Positions 8,974 through 17,936 of a stretch of 64,000 nt of DNA are shown piece after piece. How positions within the stretch are numbered: the stretch's first letter is position 1; each line of letters opens with the position of its first letter. The stretch lies in assembly GCF_023822025.1 (NCBI RefSeq), contig NZ_CP082909.1, forward strand, positions 3,152,001-3,216,000, in the 5' to 3' direction. The position numbers and the translations under genes are program-made. The notes under the pieces were generated by a model. The model was not told the origin of the DNA. It did no database searches and saw only the letters and a program-made list of their open reading frames with translations. Source of the stretch: Endozoicomonas sp. 4G (lineage in GTDB: Bacteria; Pseudomonadota; Gammaproteobacteria; Pseudomonadales; Endozoicomonadaceae).

Positions 8974-9001
8974 AGCCGGAACCTACGGTTCAGCTGTTTT
9001 T
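8974..9001 (+). terminator. Possible terminator after sdaA
   Basis: A stem-loop with GAACC-TAC-GGTTC at its tip and flanking AGC/GCT pairing is followed by GTTTTT. It is modest in strength, so some read-through into gcvP is possible. No glycine-riboswitch core is visible in this 174-base gap. Confidence 0.4.
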
Positions 9002-9054
9002 AGACCATCACAGGGCTGTCCTGTCCACCGGCAGCCGCAAAGAAAGGTAGAAAC

Positions 9055-11985
9055 ATGGCTGTTGATAAACAGGCACTGCGCATCCTGGAACAGAGCAACG
9101 CATTTACTGGCCGACACATTGGCCCGGATCAGGCTCAGCAACAGGCAATGCTGTCGGAACTGAAACTGAACTCACTGTCTGACCTGATTGAACAGACGGT
9201 TCCCAAAGCCATTCGCTCTCTCGCGACTTCAGGAGAAAGTCCTCTGGCTATTGCCCCGGGCAAAACAGAAGTTCAGGCACTGAAATACCTGCGCTCCCTG
9301 GCGGACCAGAACAAGGTAAACAAGTCCTACATAGGTATGGGCTACTACAATACCCACATTCCCAACGTCATCCTCAGAAACGTTCTGGAAAACCCCGGCT
9401 GGTACACCGCCTACACTCCTTATCAACCGGAAATCTCCCAGGGCCGTCTGGAATCTTTGCTGAACTTCCAGCAAATGGTCATGGACCTGACCGGCATGGA
9501 AGTGGCCAACGCGTCCCTGCTGGACGAAGCCACCGCAGCGGCAGAAGCGATGGCACTTTGCTATCGATCCAGCCGCAGCAAGAACCCGGTTTTCTTTGTC
9601 GCTGACGATGTCCACCCACAAACCATCGACGTGATCAAAACCCGTGCCGAGCACATGGGTATTCAAGTGGCCGTCGGCAATCCCAACACCGATCTGGAAA
9701 AACACGACATTTTCGGTGTACAACTGCAATACCCCGGCACTTACGGACAGATTACCGATGTCGCCAGCATTGTCGCCAAAGCCAAAGAACAAAAAGCCAT
9801 GGTGTCTGTCGCCACCGACCTGATGGCTTTGATGCTGCTCAAATCACCCGGCGAGCTGGGGGCAGACATCGCCCTGGGCAGCAGTCAGCGTTTTGGTGTC
9901 CCCATGGGCTTTGGGGGGCCCCACGCAGCCTTCTTTGCCGCCAGTGAAAAACTCAAGCGTTCTCTTCCCGGTCGCATTATCGGTGTCTCTATTGACCGTC
10001 GTGGTAACCCGGCTTACCGCATGGCGATGCAGACTCGTGAGCAGCACATCCGTCGTGAAAAAGCGACATCCAACATCTGCACAGCCCAGGCTTTGCTGGC
10101 CAACATTTCTGCGTTCTATGCCGTTTATCATGGGCCAGAAGGGCTAAAGACCATTGCTGAGCGCATTCACCGCCTGACCACTATCCTGCATAAAGGCCTG
10201 ACCACTCTCGGTGTTCAGTGCAACAACAGCTACTTCGATACCCTGACCCTGAAAGTAGGCAGCCAACAGGAAGCCATCTATAACCGTGCCCTGGAAGCTG
10301 GTTGCAACCTGCGCCGCATCGGCTTCGATCAACTGGGTATCAGTATTGATGAGACCACCACAGCGGAAGACATCACGCAACTGCTCAATATTATCCTGGG
10401 ACAGGGTCAGGATCTGGACATCCAGACCATCGACAACCAGATTACCCTGTTCGAAGGGAAGAGCGAAGGGAAGAGCGGCCTAAAAGACGAACATCGTCGT
10501 ACTGATCCGGTACTGACGCACCCAACCTTCAACCGCTATCATTCCGAAACCGATATGCTGCGCTACCTGAAGCGCCTGGAAAACAAGGATTATTCCCTGA
10601 CCCACGGCATGATTCCCCTGGGCTCCTGTACCATGAAGCTGAATGCCACCGCTGAAATGATACCAGTGTCCTGGCCAGAATTTGCCAACATCCACCCGTT
10701 TGCACCCAGAGATCAGGTCAAGGGTTATACGACCATGATCAACGAACTGGAAACGGCACTGGCAACCATCACCGGTTACGACAAAATCTCCATGCAGCCC
10801 AACTCCGGTGCCCAGGGTGAATACGCGGGCCTGCTGGCCATCCGTAACTACCAGGAAGCCAATGGGCAGGCTCACAGAAATATCTGCCTGATCCCCTCTT
10901 CTGCCCACGGCACCAACCCGGCTTCTGCCGCGATGGTGGGCATGAAAGTGGTCGTCGTGGACTGTGACGAAAACGGCAATGTTGACGTTGAAGACCTTAA
11001 GACCAAAGCTGAACAGCACAGTGATAACCTGTCCTGCCTGATGGTCACCTACCCTTCCACCCACGGTGTTTATGAAGAAGAGATTCGCACTATATGCGAC
11101 ATTGTTCACCAACACGGGGGACAGGTCTATATGGACGGAGCCAACATGAACGCCCTGGTAGGCATCGCCAAGCCCGGCAAGTTCGGTTCTGACGTATCGC
11201 ATCTGAATCTGCATAAAACCTTCGCCATTCCTCACGGTGGCGGTGGTCCCGGCATGGGCCCGATTGGTGTGAGAAGCCACCTGGCACCTTACCTGCCCAA
11301 CCACTGTGTCAGCCCGATTGCGGGCGATAACGAAGGCATGGGGGCAGTATCCGCAGCGCCCTTTGGCAGCGCCTCCATCCTGCCCATCAGTTATCTGTAC
11401 ATTGTTATGCTGGGACAACAGGGTCTGCAAAAGTCCAGTGAAGTCGCTATCCTGAACGCCAACTATATGGCTGAGAAACTGGCTGCTCATTACGACGTAC
11501 TGTACCGTGGCCGTAATAACAAAGTGGCTCACGAGTGCATTATCGATATTCGCCCTATCAAGGAAGCCTGCGGTGTCACCGAAGAAGACATTGCCAAGCG
11601 CCTGATGGACTACGGTTTCCATGCACCCACCATGTCTTTCCCGGTGGCCGGTACGCTGATGATTGAGCCCACCGAATCCGAGTCCAAAGACGAGATCGAT
11701 CGTTTTGTCAGCGCCATGATTGCCATCCGCAAAGAAGTGCGCAAGGTACAGGAAGGCCAATGGCCGACAGAAGATAACCCACTGTGTAATGCGCCGCACA
11801 CCATGGCTGATCTGGTGGACAGCGACTGGAGCCACCCTTACAGCCGTGAAGAAGCCGTCTTCCCGCTGAAAGGTTCTATGAATGGTAAGTACTGGCCCAC
11901 CGCTAACCGGATCGACAATGTTTACGGTGATCGCAACTTTATCTGCTCCTGCCCATCTATCGAAAACTACCAAGAAAAAGACTAG
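9055..11985 (+). CDS. gcvP: Glycine dehydrogenase (decarboxylating), P protein of the glycine cleavage system
   Basis: A fused homodimeric-type P protein of 976 residues. It binds pyridoxal phosphate, decarboxylates glycine and passes the aminomethyl group to the lipoyl arm of H protein. The N-terminal half starts at [20 protein letters not shown] and includes [16 protein letters not shown]. The second half has [34 protein letters not shown] and the cofactor lysine in [20 protein letters not shown] at residue 721. AAAGGTAG lies just before the ATG. gcvT follows 74 bases after the stop. A short insert (GKSEGKSGL) near residue 470 sits in the linker between the halves. Confidence 0.96.
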   Translation: MAVDKQALRILEQSNAFTGRHIGPDQAQQQAMLSELKLNSLSDLIEQTVPKAIRSLATSGESPLAIAPGKTEVQALKYLRSLADQNKVNKSYIGMGYYNTHIPNVILRNVLENPGWYTAYTPYQPEISQGRLESLLNFQQMVMDLTGMEVANASLLDEATAAAEAMALCYRSSRSKNPVFFVADDVHPQTIDVIKTRAEHMGIQVAVGNPNTDLEKHDIFGVQLQYPGTYGQITDVASIVAKAKEQKAMVSVATDLMALMLLKSPGELGADIALGSSQRFGVPMGFGGPHAAFFAASEKLKRSLPGRIIGVSIDRRGNPAYRMAMQTREQHIRREKATSNICTAQALLANISAFYAVYHGPEGLKTIAERIHRLTTILHKGLTTLGVQCNNSYFDTLTLKVGSQQEAIYNRALEAGCNLRRIGFDQLGISIDETTTAEDITQLLNIILGQGQDLDIQTIDNQITLFEGKSEGKSGLKDEHRRTDPVLTHPTFNRYHSETDMLRYLKRLENKDYSLTHGMIPLGSCTMKLNATAEMIPVSWPEFANIHPFAPRDQVKGYTTMINELETALATITGYDKISMQPNSGAQGEYAGLLAIRNYQEANGQAHRNICLIPSSAHGTNPASAAMVGMKVVVVDCDENGNVDVEDLKTKAEQHSDNLSCLMVTYPSTHGVYEEEIRTICDIVHQHGGQVYMDGANMNALVGIAKPGKFGSDVSHLNLHKTFAIPHGGGGPGMGPIGVRSHLAPYLPNHCVSPIAGDNEGMGAVSAAPFGSASILPISYLYIVMLGQQGLQKSSEVAILNANYMAEKLAAHYDVLYRGRNNKVAHECIIDIRPIKEACGVTEEDIAKRLMDYGFHAPTMSFPVAGTLMIEPTESESKDEIDRFVSAMIAIRKEVRKVQEGQWPTEDNPLCNAPHTMADLVDSDWSHPYSREEAVFPLKGSMNGKYWPTANRIDNVYGDRNFICSCPSIENYQEKD

Positions 11986-12009
11986 CGTCGTCTGAATATC
12001 AGCATTGAA

Positions 12010-12030
12010 CCGGGGCCAGCACTGCCCCGG
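12010..12030 (+). terminator. Hairpin between gcvP and gcvT
   Basis: CCGGGGC (12010-12016) pairs with GCCCCGG (12024-12030) around a 7-base loop, followed by TTTCTTC. It could be a partial terminator, an mRNA-stability element, or a way to lower gcvT expression relative to gcvP. Confidence 0.5.
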
Positions 12031-12059
12031 TTTCTTCACTATTTCAGGGAGTGTCAGTA

Positions 12060-13178
12060 ATGACCGAACTCAAAAAAACACCACTGCACAGCCTGCACCT
12101 GGAGCTGGGTGCAAAAATGGTTCCGTTCGCGGGCTTCGACATGCCGGTGCAATATCCCCTGGGAATTAAGGCTGAGCATCTGCATACCCGTGCCCAGGCC
12201 GGTCTGTTCGATGTTTCCCACATGGGGCAGGTTCGTCTGACCGGCCATCAGCCCGCCAAAGCCTTGGAAGCGCTGGTACCTGTTGACATCATCGACTTGC
12301 CTGAGCGCAAACAACGCTATGCCCTGTTCACCAACGAACAGGGGGGCGTAATGGACGACCTGATGGTTACCAACGAAGGTAATGACAGCCTCTACGTGGT
12401 GGTCAACGCCGCCTGCAAGGAGCAGGACATTGCTCACCTGAAAGCTCATCTGCCTGACGATGTGAAGCTGGAAGTTCTGGATGACCGTGCCCTGGTGGCT
12501 ATTCAAGGCCCTGAGGCGAAAACAGTGATGGCTCGCTTTGCCCCCGAAACAGCAAAGATGGTCTTTATGGACTCCGTTCATATGACCATTGAAGGCGTTG
12601 ACGTTTATATCAGCCGCTCGGGTTACACCGGTGAAGACGGTTTTGAAATCTCAATCCCGCAGGCAGATGCAGACAAATTCTGTCGTATGCTGCTGGATCA
12701 GCCGGAAGTAGAATTCATTGGCCTGGGCGCCCGTGATTCCCTGCGTCTGGAAAGTGGCCTGTGCCTCTACGGCCACGACCTGGATACAGAAACCACCCCC
12801 ATCGAAAGCAGCCTGATCTGGGCCATCAGCAAAAACCGTCGTAAGGATGGCGAACGTGCTGGCGGATTCCCCGGTGCGGATAAGATCCTGAGCCAGATTG
12901 AAAACAAAGACTTTATCCGCAAGCGCGTTGGTTTAATTGGCAGCAGTCGTGCACCGGTTCGTGAGGGGACTGAGATTGTTAATGCCGAGGGTGAAAAAAT
13001 CGGTGTGGTGACTTCAGGAACCTTTGGACCCACTGTCGGCGCTCCTGTCGCCATGGCCTATGTTCCTACTGAATATGCGACCCTGGAAACAGAAGTTTTT
13101 GCATTGGTGCGTGGCAAGAAACTGCCTATGACGGTGAGTCGTATGCCGTTTATTGAGCAGCGTTACTATAGGGGTTGA
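12060..13178 (+). CDS. gcvT: Aminomethyltransferase, T protein of the glycine cleavage system
   Basis: It releases ammonia from the aminomethyl-lipoyl H protein and transfers the one-carbon unit to tetrahydrofolate. The ATG at 12060 is preferred over GTG 12051 because AGGGAG (12046-12051) lies 8 bases before it. The product is 372 residues. Family motifs include MVPFAGFDMPVQYP, AGLFDVSHMGQVRLTG, YTGEDGFEI and RLESGLCLYGHDLD, and it ends normally in MPFIEQRYYRG. The gcvH gene for the carrier protein is not in the window. The last 34 bases of this gene are repeated at 21671-21704. Confidence 0.95.
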   Translation: MTELKKTPLHSLHLELGAKMVPFAGFDMPVQYPLGIKAEHLHTRAQAGLFDVSHMGQVRLTGHQPAKALEALVPVDIIDLPERKQRYALFTNEQGGVMDDLMVTNEGNDSLYVVVNAACKEQDIAHLKAHLPDDVKLEVLDDRALVAIQGPEAKTVMARFAPETAKMVFMDSVHMTIEGVDVYISRSGYTGEDGFEISIPQADADKFCRMLLDQPEVEFIGLGARDSLRLESGLCLYGHDLDTETTPIESSLIWAISKNRRKDGERAGGFPGADKILSQIENKDFIRKRVGLIGSSRAPVREGTEIVNAEGEKIGVVTSGTFGPTVGAPVAMAYVPTEYATLETEVFALVRGKKLPMTVSRMPFIEQRYYRG

Positions 13179-13255
13179 TGGGTAAAAGCCCGGCTTTTTC
13201 CGGGCTTTTTACAACAAATCAGCCAGATTTAAAAGTCATCAGACAATATCTTCAA
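13145..13255. repeat. Left copy of the gcvT-3' direct repeat bounding the island
   Basis: Two blocks, 13145-13191 (end of gcvT plus the start of its terminator) and 13226-13255, are found again side by side at 21671-21747. There the 34 bases 13192-13225 are missing. The first block differs at only a few positions. The pair brackets about 8.5 kb of accessory DNA. Confidence 0.75.
13184..13210 (+). terminator. Rho-independent terminator after gcvT
   Basis: AAAAGCCCGG pairs with CCGGGCTTTT around a short T-rich loop and ends in TTTTT at 13210. A partial copy of its left arm is present at 21709-21717. Confidence 0.85.
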
Positions 13256-13426
13256 CAGGCAAGCTGATAAGTCCTGGAACGCCCCTTACGCTCAAGTAGT
13301 TTTTCATTTTCAGCCCGGTCAAGCCAGTCTGAAATCTGTTTGGCATTCACGTCGGTCATCCGCTCTTTCAGATCCGAAAGTGAGACATCCGCTTTATTCC
13401 TGAGCAACTCCTGCAGCTTCTCAGTA
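13252..13426 (-). pseudogene. Detached 3' fragment of the DprA-like gene (175-base duplicate)
   Basis: These 175 bases match 16611-16785, the 3' end of the DprA-like gene, with only two differences seen by eye. They encode the C-terminal winged-helix part from TEKLQELLRNK to the stop. The longer open frame to 13674 is a chimera of this fragment with neighbouring antisense DNA and is not a gene. With 16611-16785 it forms direct repeats around a 3.2 kb cargo block. Confidence 0.85.
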
Positions 13427-14212
13427 ATCGGATGGTGGTCGGAATTTACACTCACCATGACAGGAATCGATGTGACAATTGAAACCGTAAGTATGTTGGG
13501 GTTGTCTATGGCCCTCTGGATGTTTCTTTTGACCAGACCGCGCTGCGCAGGGGGTAAAATAGATGCCAGCCAAATACAGGACGGGAGTGAGAAGCCCCTC
13601 TGCAACCTGGCTAAACAAACTTTGTTCAGTATTCGCCGTCCTACGGGGTGATGATCGGAGTTTACAAACGCCATGACAGGAATCGACGTAACAACTTAAA
13701 CCGTAAGTATGTTGGTTTTTTTCAGGGCTTTCGCCACCATCGCCCGAACCAGAAGCCGGGGAGCCGGTGATAGTGGCTGCAATCTGGGTGGTTGCCACTG
13801 TGGATTGCTGACCGGATGAATTTGTTTGCTCATTTTGAGGCTGGTTTTGTTGCTGGCCATTCCCGGGGAGCATCATAGTGATGATCACAAATGGGTCATC
13901 CCCCTGTGTCAATATAGATACCGCCTCTACGGGTATCCATGAATAAAACCTGGCGCTCAATGGAGTGCGGCTCTTAACTCTGTCGGATTTGTTATCAGGC
14001 GGCAAAATTGATCCTGCGTTATTCATCTCCGCAAGGCATGACGAATCACACGACAATGCATTAAGGTCACGATTTATGGAAAAGCTACCTTCTGGAACGC
14101 CTCGGTCCTGCTCAAACTCGACAATAAAACGTTTTTTCAACAGTTCGGAGTGACAGGTAAAAGACATCAATATCAGAAATAATAGCAATGAAGCAGAGAT
14201 TGTTTTTTCCAT
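13421..14212 (-). CDS. Secreted protein of unknown function with a duplicated cysteine motif
   Basis: The start is ATG 14212 (MEKTISASLLLFLILMSF), with GGGGA about 9 bases upstream and a clear Sec signal peptide of some 22 residues. The frame opens further upstream but without a leader. The product is 263 residues. The middle is a Gln/Ser/Thr-rich linker ending in GSGDGGESPEKNQ. Two related C-terminal units follow, HTYGLSCYVDSCHGVCKLR and HTYGFNCHIDSCHGECKFR, each with C-x4-C-x3-C spacing. The stop codon lies inside the duplicated dprA fragment, so the original C-terminus may have been lost. I do not recognise the family. An extracellular or host-facing role is inferred from the signal peptide only. 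Confidence 0.6.
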   Translation of the reverse strand: MEKTISASLLLFLILMSFTCHSELLKKRFIVEFEQDRGVPEGSFSINRDLNALSCDSSCLAEMNNAGSILPPDNKSDRVKSRTPLSARFYSWIPVEAVSILTQGDDPFVIITMMLPGNGQQQNQPQNEQTNSSGQQSTVATTQIAATITGSPASGSGDGGESPEKNQHTYGLSCYVDSCHGVCKLRSSPRRTANTEQSLFSQVAEGLLTPVLYLAGIYFTPCAARSGQKKHPEGHRQPQHTYGFNCHIDSCHGECKFRPPSDY

Positions 14213-14269
14213 AGCTTTATCCCCAGATCTATTTCGTATTTGTTGAAGTAGTAAAGTTAGAACATTAAA

Positions 14270-14283
14270 TTGATAGATCAAAA
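14270..14283. promoter_or_regulatory. TTTTGATCTATCAA element upstream of the secreted cysteine-motif gene
   Basis: On the minus strand this reads TTTTGATCTATCAA, about 58 bases before the start at 14212. The same 14 bases occur at 20215-20228, before another secreted-protein gene. It is an imperfect dyad (TTGAT-CT-ATCAA), so a shared regulator site is possible. Confidence 0.4.
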
Positions 14284-14433
14284 ATCTAATATCCTTTTGC
14301 AAAGGGATTGAGCCCCGACCAAAAGAATCCGATAAAAGCCTATGACCAGCCATCTTCTAATGTGAAAAGAAAGGTAATAAAGAGTGACCCACGTTCCAGC
14401 CCGCCTCAAAAAAACCGCCGACCTCTTTCCAGT

Positions 14434-14486
14434 TTTTGACTAACCTGATTTCGAAATAAACATTTCAACGACTGGGAAGCCAGGCC
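14434..14486 (+). promoter_or_regulatory. Second copy of the zinc-finger gene leader
   Basis: Near-identical to 262-313, with TTTTTGACTAACCTGATTT, AATAAACATTT and GGGAAGCCAGGCC leading into a TTG start. Similarity extends upstream through a CCTCAAA(G/A)AAACC motif. Confidence 0.5.
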
Positions 14487-15881
14487 TTGCACTCCAAAAA
14501 ACCATTGATTGTGACCTTGGTCATTGCCTTTTCTGTGTATTGTTCTCATGGTCACGCTCATGAAAACCATGCTCAGAAAAGCCATGCTCAGAAAAGCCAT
14601 GCTCAGAAAAGCCATGCTCAGAAAAACAATGTGCCTTTGCTCTTCGCACTTGCTGTGGGCAAGGCGCTTATCAACACCCCGAGGCTCTTTATTGAGGTCC
14701 CATCCTCCGGAAATAACCAACCCACCCGGATAAGGCTGCTACCTGACGATAACTTGAAAATAGGCCTTCACTCCCTGAGCGTCGAAGTTAAGATTCACAG
14801 TCGGGCCACCTCTGATGAGGGTTCTGATAGTGAAGACAGACGTTCCTCTGATGAAACCAGCGACAACGATTCAAACGAAGATGAAGACGAAGCTAATGCT
14901 GAACCTGATGTTCAGTATGCAACCACAACATTTAATCCCTTTCGGGTATCCAATGAAACCAGTCAGTATTGTACGACTCTGGTACTGAAAAAGATTAAGG
15001 AGGAGCCCGTTGCAGACAGTGAAATAATCACTAACGGCACCTCTGATGAAAGCAACGACAATCGTTCAAACGAAGACGAATCTGATGCCCGGTATGTAAC
15101 CACGACACTTAATCCCTTTCGAGTATCCAATGAAATCAGTCAGTATGGTGCGACTCTGGAACTGAAAAAGCACAAACAGAGCCACCCGCCTACCGACCAG
15201 AGACCCAGAGTGCACCAGTGTGACCATGAGGGCTGCGACTACAACACCGACAGGGCGAGGCATCTGAAAAGGCACAAACAGACCCACCTGCCTGCCGACC
15301 AGAGACCCAATCGGCACCACTGTGACCATCAGGGTTGCAACTACAGCACCGACCAGACGAGCGATCTGAAAAGGCACAAACAGACCCACCTGCCTGCCGA
15401 CCAGAGATCCAAGCGGCACCAGTGTGACCATCAGGGTTGCAACTTCAGCACCGACCAGACGAGTGATCTGAAAAGGCACGAACAGACCCACTTGCCTGCC
15501 GACCAGAGAGTCAAGGTATACCAGTGTGATCATGAGGGCTGCGACTACAACACCGACAGGGCGAGGGATCTGAAAAAGCACAAACAGACCCACCTGCCTG
15601 CCGACCAGAGATCCAAGGTGCACCAGTGTGACCATCAGGGTTGCAACTACAGCACCGACCAGACGAGCGATCTGAAAAGGCACAAACAGACCCACCTGCC
15701 TGCCGACCAGAGATCCAAGCGGCACCAGTGTGACCGTCAGGGTTGCAACTTCAGCACCGACCAGACGAGTGATCTGAAAAGGCACGAACAGACCCACTTG
15801 CCTGCCGACCAAAGGCTCAAGAGAAAAGCGTCTGACCAGCGGCCATCTAACCAGAAAAGAAAGAAGGGTGACAAAGAATGA
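14487..15881 (+). CDS. Secreted C2H2 zinc-finger array protein (6 fingers), paralogue of 314-1597
   Basis: A 464-residue protein starting with TTG. The signal peptide (LIVTLVIAFSVYCSHGHA) is followed at once by five 5-residue repeats (AHENH, then AQKSH-type). The acidic region contains two copies of a module ending NPFRVSNExSQYxxTLxLKK, where the paralogue has one. Six C-x4-C-x12-H-x3-H fingers run from about residue 245 to 434, each 34 residues long including the HLPADQR linker. Fingers 4-6 are a copy of fingers 1-3, with a 306-base offset. The C-terminus has KRK and KRKK clusters separated by nine residues, like a bipartite nuclear localisation signal. The gene lies inside cargo flanked by the duplicated dprA 3' end. 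A host-nucleus effector role is plausible but inferred. Confidence 0.75.
   Translation: MHSKKPLIVTLVIAFSVYCSHGHAHENHAQKSHAQKSHAQKSHAQKNNVPLLFALAVGKALINTPRLFIEVPSSGNNQPTRIRLLPDDNLKIGLHSLSVEVKIHSRATSDEGSDSEDRRSSDETSDNDSNEDEDEANAEPDVQYATTTFNPFRVSNETSQYCTTLVLKKIKEEPVADSEIITNGTSDESNDNRSNEDESDARYVTTTLNPFRVSNEISQYGATLELKKHKQSHPPTDQRPRVHQCDHEGCDYNTDRARHLKRHKQTHLPADQRPNRHHCDHQGCNYSTDQTSDLKRHKQTHLPADQRSKRHQCDHQGCNFSTDQTSDLKRHEQTHLPADQRVKVYQCDHEGCDYNTDRARDLKKHKQTHLPADQRSKVHQCDHQGCNYSTDQTSDLKRHKQTHLPADQRSKRHQCDRQGCNFSTDQTSDLKRHEQTHLPADQRLKRKASDQRPSNQKRKKGDKE
14556..14630 (+). repeat. 15-base minisatellite after the signal peptide
   Basis: Five tandem units of GCTCAGAAAAGCCAT or close variants, with three exact or nearly exact copies in the middle. 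Each unit adds five residues (AQKSH) in frame. Copy number could change by slippage without a frameshift. Confidence 0.85.
15219..15820 (+). repeat. Zinc-finger coding repeats (102-base units; 306-base block duplicated)
   Basis: Six 102-base units, each one finger plus linker. The block of units 1-3 (DYNTDRAR, NYSTDQTSD, NFSTDQTSD) recurs as units 4-6 with few changes. This indicates recent segmental duplication. Confidence 0.85.
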
Positions 15882-15941
15882 TCTGCCTCCCAACCTACCT
15901 CAAAGAAACCTCCGACTTTAGAAAACCGCTATCGACTACTT

Positions 15942-16515
15942 GTAACTGCTCAAAAACCGTAGGCAGAGCTACCCATTTGTTGAGCTGATTTTTGACGTAT
16001 CATGTCAGACAGCCGGGGAATTAACCCAATTCCTGATAGTCGATCTTTCAGATATCGAGAGAACGACACGCCATGTAGCTTGCATGTCTTTTTCAGGCTT
16101 GCGAACGTGTCCCGGCAACTCCGCCCGATTGAGCTTCGGGTACCTCCACTAACCTTTCGCCGCTTTGAGGGACGGCCGGCAAATGAGGGCAAATTGGTGG
16201 CGATGTGTTGTCAGAAACTGAGGATGGTTTGCCGTCTTCGCTGTTTTTACCGTCTTCCGGTTTTTTTATTCGGGCGAATTTTGGGTTGCCCCTTGAGTTT
16301 TTTCAGGTGCCTGACTTCCTCACGCAGGGAGGTGTTTTCGGTGGTCAGCTTGTTGACCTTGTTGAGCAGGTTGCCGACAAGGGTTTTGAGTTCGCTGACT
16401 TCAGTTTCAAGTGCTGAGGTTTTTGACGGAGCCATGGGGTGGGATTATGCCTGATCAGAATGATCAAAGTATTGATATCAGTGGGTTGACATGCCTACAA
16501 ATTTTGAGCAGTTAC
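15942..16515 (-). mobile_element. Internally deleted IS66-type element
   Basis: The ends are a perfect 14-base inverted repeat, GTAACTGCTCAAAA at 15942-15955 and its complement at 16502-16515. GTAA ends are typical of IS66. Only 574 bases remain, so most of the transposase is gone. No 8-base target duplication is seen (GACTACTT against TGCGAGTA), which points to later rearrangement. Confidence 0.7.
15950..16435 (-). pseudogene. IS66-type transposase remnant (N- and C-terminal pieces)
   Basis: The N-terminal piece (16247-16435) is a leucine-zipper segment ending EVRHLKKLKGQPKIRPNKK, which matches the start of IS66 TnpC-type transposases. After a stop, the frame from 16192 gives GGTRSSIGRSCRDTFASLKK and KDRLSGIGLIPRLSDMI, which match the C-terminal end of such proteins. 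The catalytic DDE core between them is absent. Confidence 0.65.
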
Positions 16516-16610
16516 TGCGAGTAAATAGCTGATTATATTCATCAACAAGATTATTATATTTTTCATTAAGTGGGTGGAAGCCAAACAACCTCACCCATTT
16601 CACAAAACCA

Positions 16611-17924
16611 TCAACAGGCAAGCTGATAAGTCCTGGAACGCCCCTTACGCTCAAGTAGTTTTTCATTTTCAGCCCGGTCAAGCCAGTCTGAAATCTGTTT
16701 GGCATTCACGTCGGTCATCCGCTCCTTCAGATCCGAAAGTGAGACATCCGCTTTATTCCTGAGCAGCTCCTGCAGCTTCTCAGTAAACAAATGAAAAAAC
16801 GGATCATTGCCAGACTCAGGTACTACTGTGTCAGCCCGAATATTTTCCACAATAGATGGCGCCGACTCCATGACAGAATCATTCTGAAGGTACTCTGGTA
16901 CTGGCTCTGCAACAGAAAGCCTGGAGAAAAGATCGCTGTTATCAGGTACAGGTTCTTTTGATTCTGCTGAAACTGTAGCTTCAACTTGCCCGTTAATACC
17001 ATCAGTCAACCAGTTTGCTGAACTACTCTGGGCATTAACTGGAGTCTCAAGCGGTTTCCCCCCCATCTGTAACAGAGCGATATTACCATCAACCTCCGAA
17101 GGTTTAACCAACAGGGAAACCCACTCTTTACCTAGATTTTCTTTAGCTCCTGACCAGGTGCCACCCTTATCTTTATCAGAGCGGACAACAAGAGAACAAT
17201 CTGATAAACAATAAATATATTTATTTCTACCCATGGCATTACCGGTGCTGAAGCCTGCCTCAGGGTAATACGTAGAAATGAGAACCAGATTATTGCTTTG
17301 CAAATGTCGTCGCCATTTACCGGCTAAAGCAGCTTTGAGCAAACTGTCGGGAAGTATGCCTATGGCCGTACCTTCGGCATTCAGGGCAGAGAGCATAGCT
17401 GTTTCATCAACACCTCTGGCACCTCCGGAAACAATATTGATGCCTTCCTTTGCTGCCTGAGAACCAATAGTCTGGGTATATTCAGTATCTTCCTCGCCAA
17501 TCCCTCTTGAACCAACAACAGCCAAACCACCTGTTTCCAGAATGCTTTTGTTGCCCACACCGAATATAACCGGCGGCGACGTTATCCCCAACCGCTTCTT
17601 GAGTCTGGACGGATACTCCCTGTCGCTACGTGTCAGCAGCCAGATACCAGCCTTTTGCCATTTGTCCAGAGCCAGGCTCATAGCCATGCCCCGACCCAGT
17701 AACTCTTTGACCCTTCCAGCCGTGACTGTTTTTTTCGGGTCTTTCCACTTACCGAAAATAGTGTCAAAATCACTGAACAGCGATGAGGGCATAAACTGAT
17801 TCCCTCGCAGCCATTCGGCAAAACGGGCATATTCTGCCACCGTTAGTGGTTTTGCCTCGTCCTTGCGAGGCTTTGAAAAATAACAGGAAAGCAATAATAC
17901 TGCCTGAGTGTTTTCTGTGTGCAT
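16611..17924 (-). CDS. DprA-like protein with C-terminal winged helix, paired with a RecQ-PRTase protein
   Basis: 437 residues. The Rossmann-like DprA/Smf core includes AVVGSRGIG near residue 134 and INIVSGGARGVDETAM near residue 160, with TAIGILPDSL after it. The first 110 residues are a helical lead. A Ser/Glu-rich linker follows the core, then the winged-helix segment SLSDLKERMTDVNAKQISDW. Classical DprA loads RecA on incoming DNA. Copies paired with phosphoribosyltransferase proteins act in ShosTA-type toxin-antitoxin/defence systems. Here the gene starts 12 bases after the stop of the RecQ-PRTase gene, so the two are cotranscribed. The last 175 bases are duplicated at 13252-13426. A defence role is inference from context. 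Confidence 0.75.
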   Translation of the reverse strand: MHTENTQAVLLLSCYFSKPRKDEAKPLTVAEYARFAEWLRGNQFMPSSLFSDFDTIFGKWKDPKKTVTAGRVKELLGRGMAMSLALDKWQKAGIWLLTRSDREYPSRLKKRLGITSPPVIFGVGNKSILETGGLAVVGSRGIGEEDTEYTQTIGSQAAKEGINIVSGGARGVDETAMLSALNAEGTAIGILPDSLLKAALAGKWRRHLQSNNLVLISTYYPEAGFSTGNAMGRNKYIYCLSDCSLVVRSDKDKGGTWSGAKENLGKEWVSLLVKPSEVDGNIALLQMGGKPLETPVNAQSSSANWLTDGINGQVEATVSAESKEPVPDNSDLFSRLSVAEPVPEYLQNDSVMESAPSIVENIRADTVVPESGNDPFFHLFTEKLQELLRNKADVSLSDLKERMTDVNAKQISDWLDRAENEKLLERKGRSRTYQLAC

Positions 17925-17936
17925 ATTCAGGCGCGC

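Noticed and set aside
8881-9054. Glycine riboswitch before gcvP.
   Set aside because: None of the conserved glycine-aptamer cores is visible; the gap holds only weak hairpins.
10480-12039. 519-codon antisense frame across gcvP.
   Set aside because: Shadow of a well-conserved GC-rich gene; gcvP motifs cover the whole span.
13252-13674. 140-codon chimeric frame over the duplicated dprA end.
   Set aside because: Only the part up to 13426 is homologous to anything; the rest is antisense to the secreted-protein gene.
15066-15893. Long antisense open frame over the zinc-finger repeats, with hydrophobic 34-residue repeats (also 659-1009 and 1046-1504).
   Set aside because: It mirrors the finger repeat in the opposite strand; the sense strand has a signal peptide, zinc ligands and a leader, and the antisense has no ribosome site or known domain.
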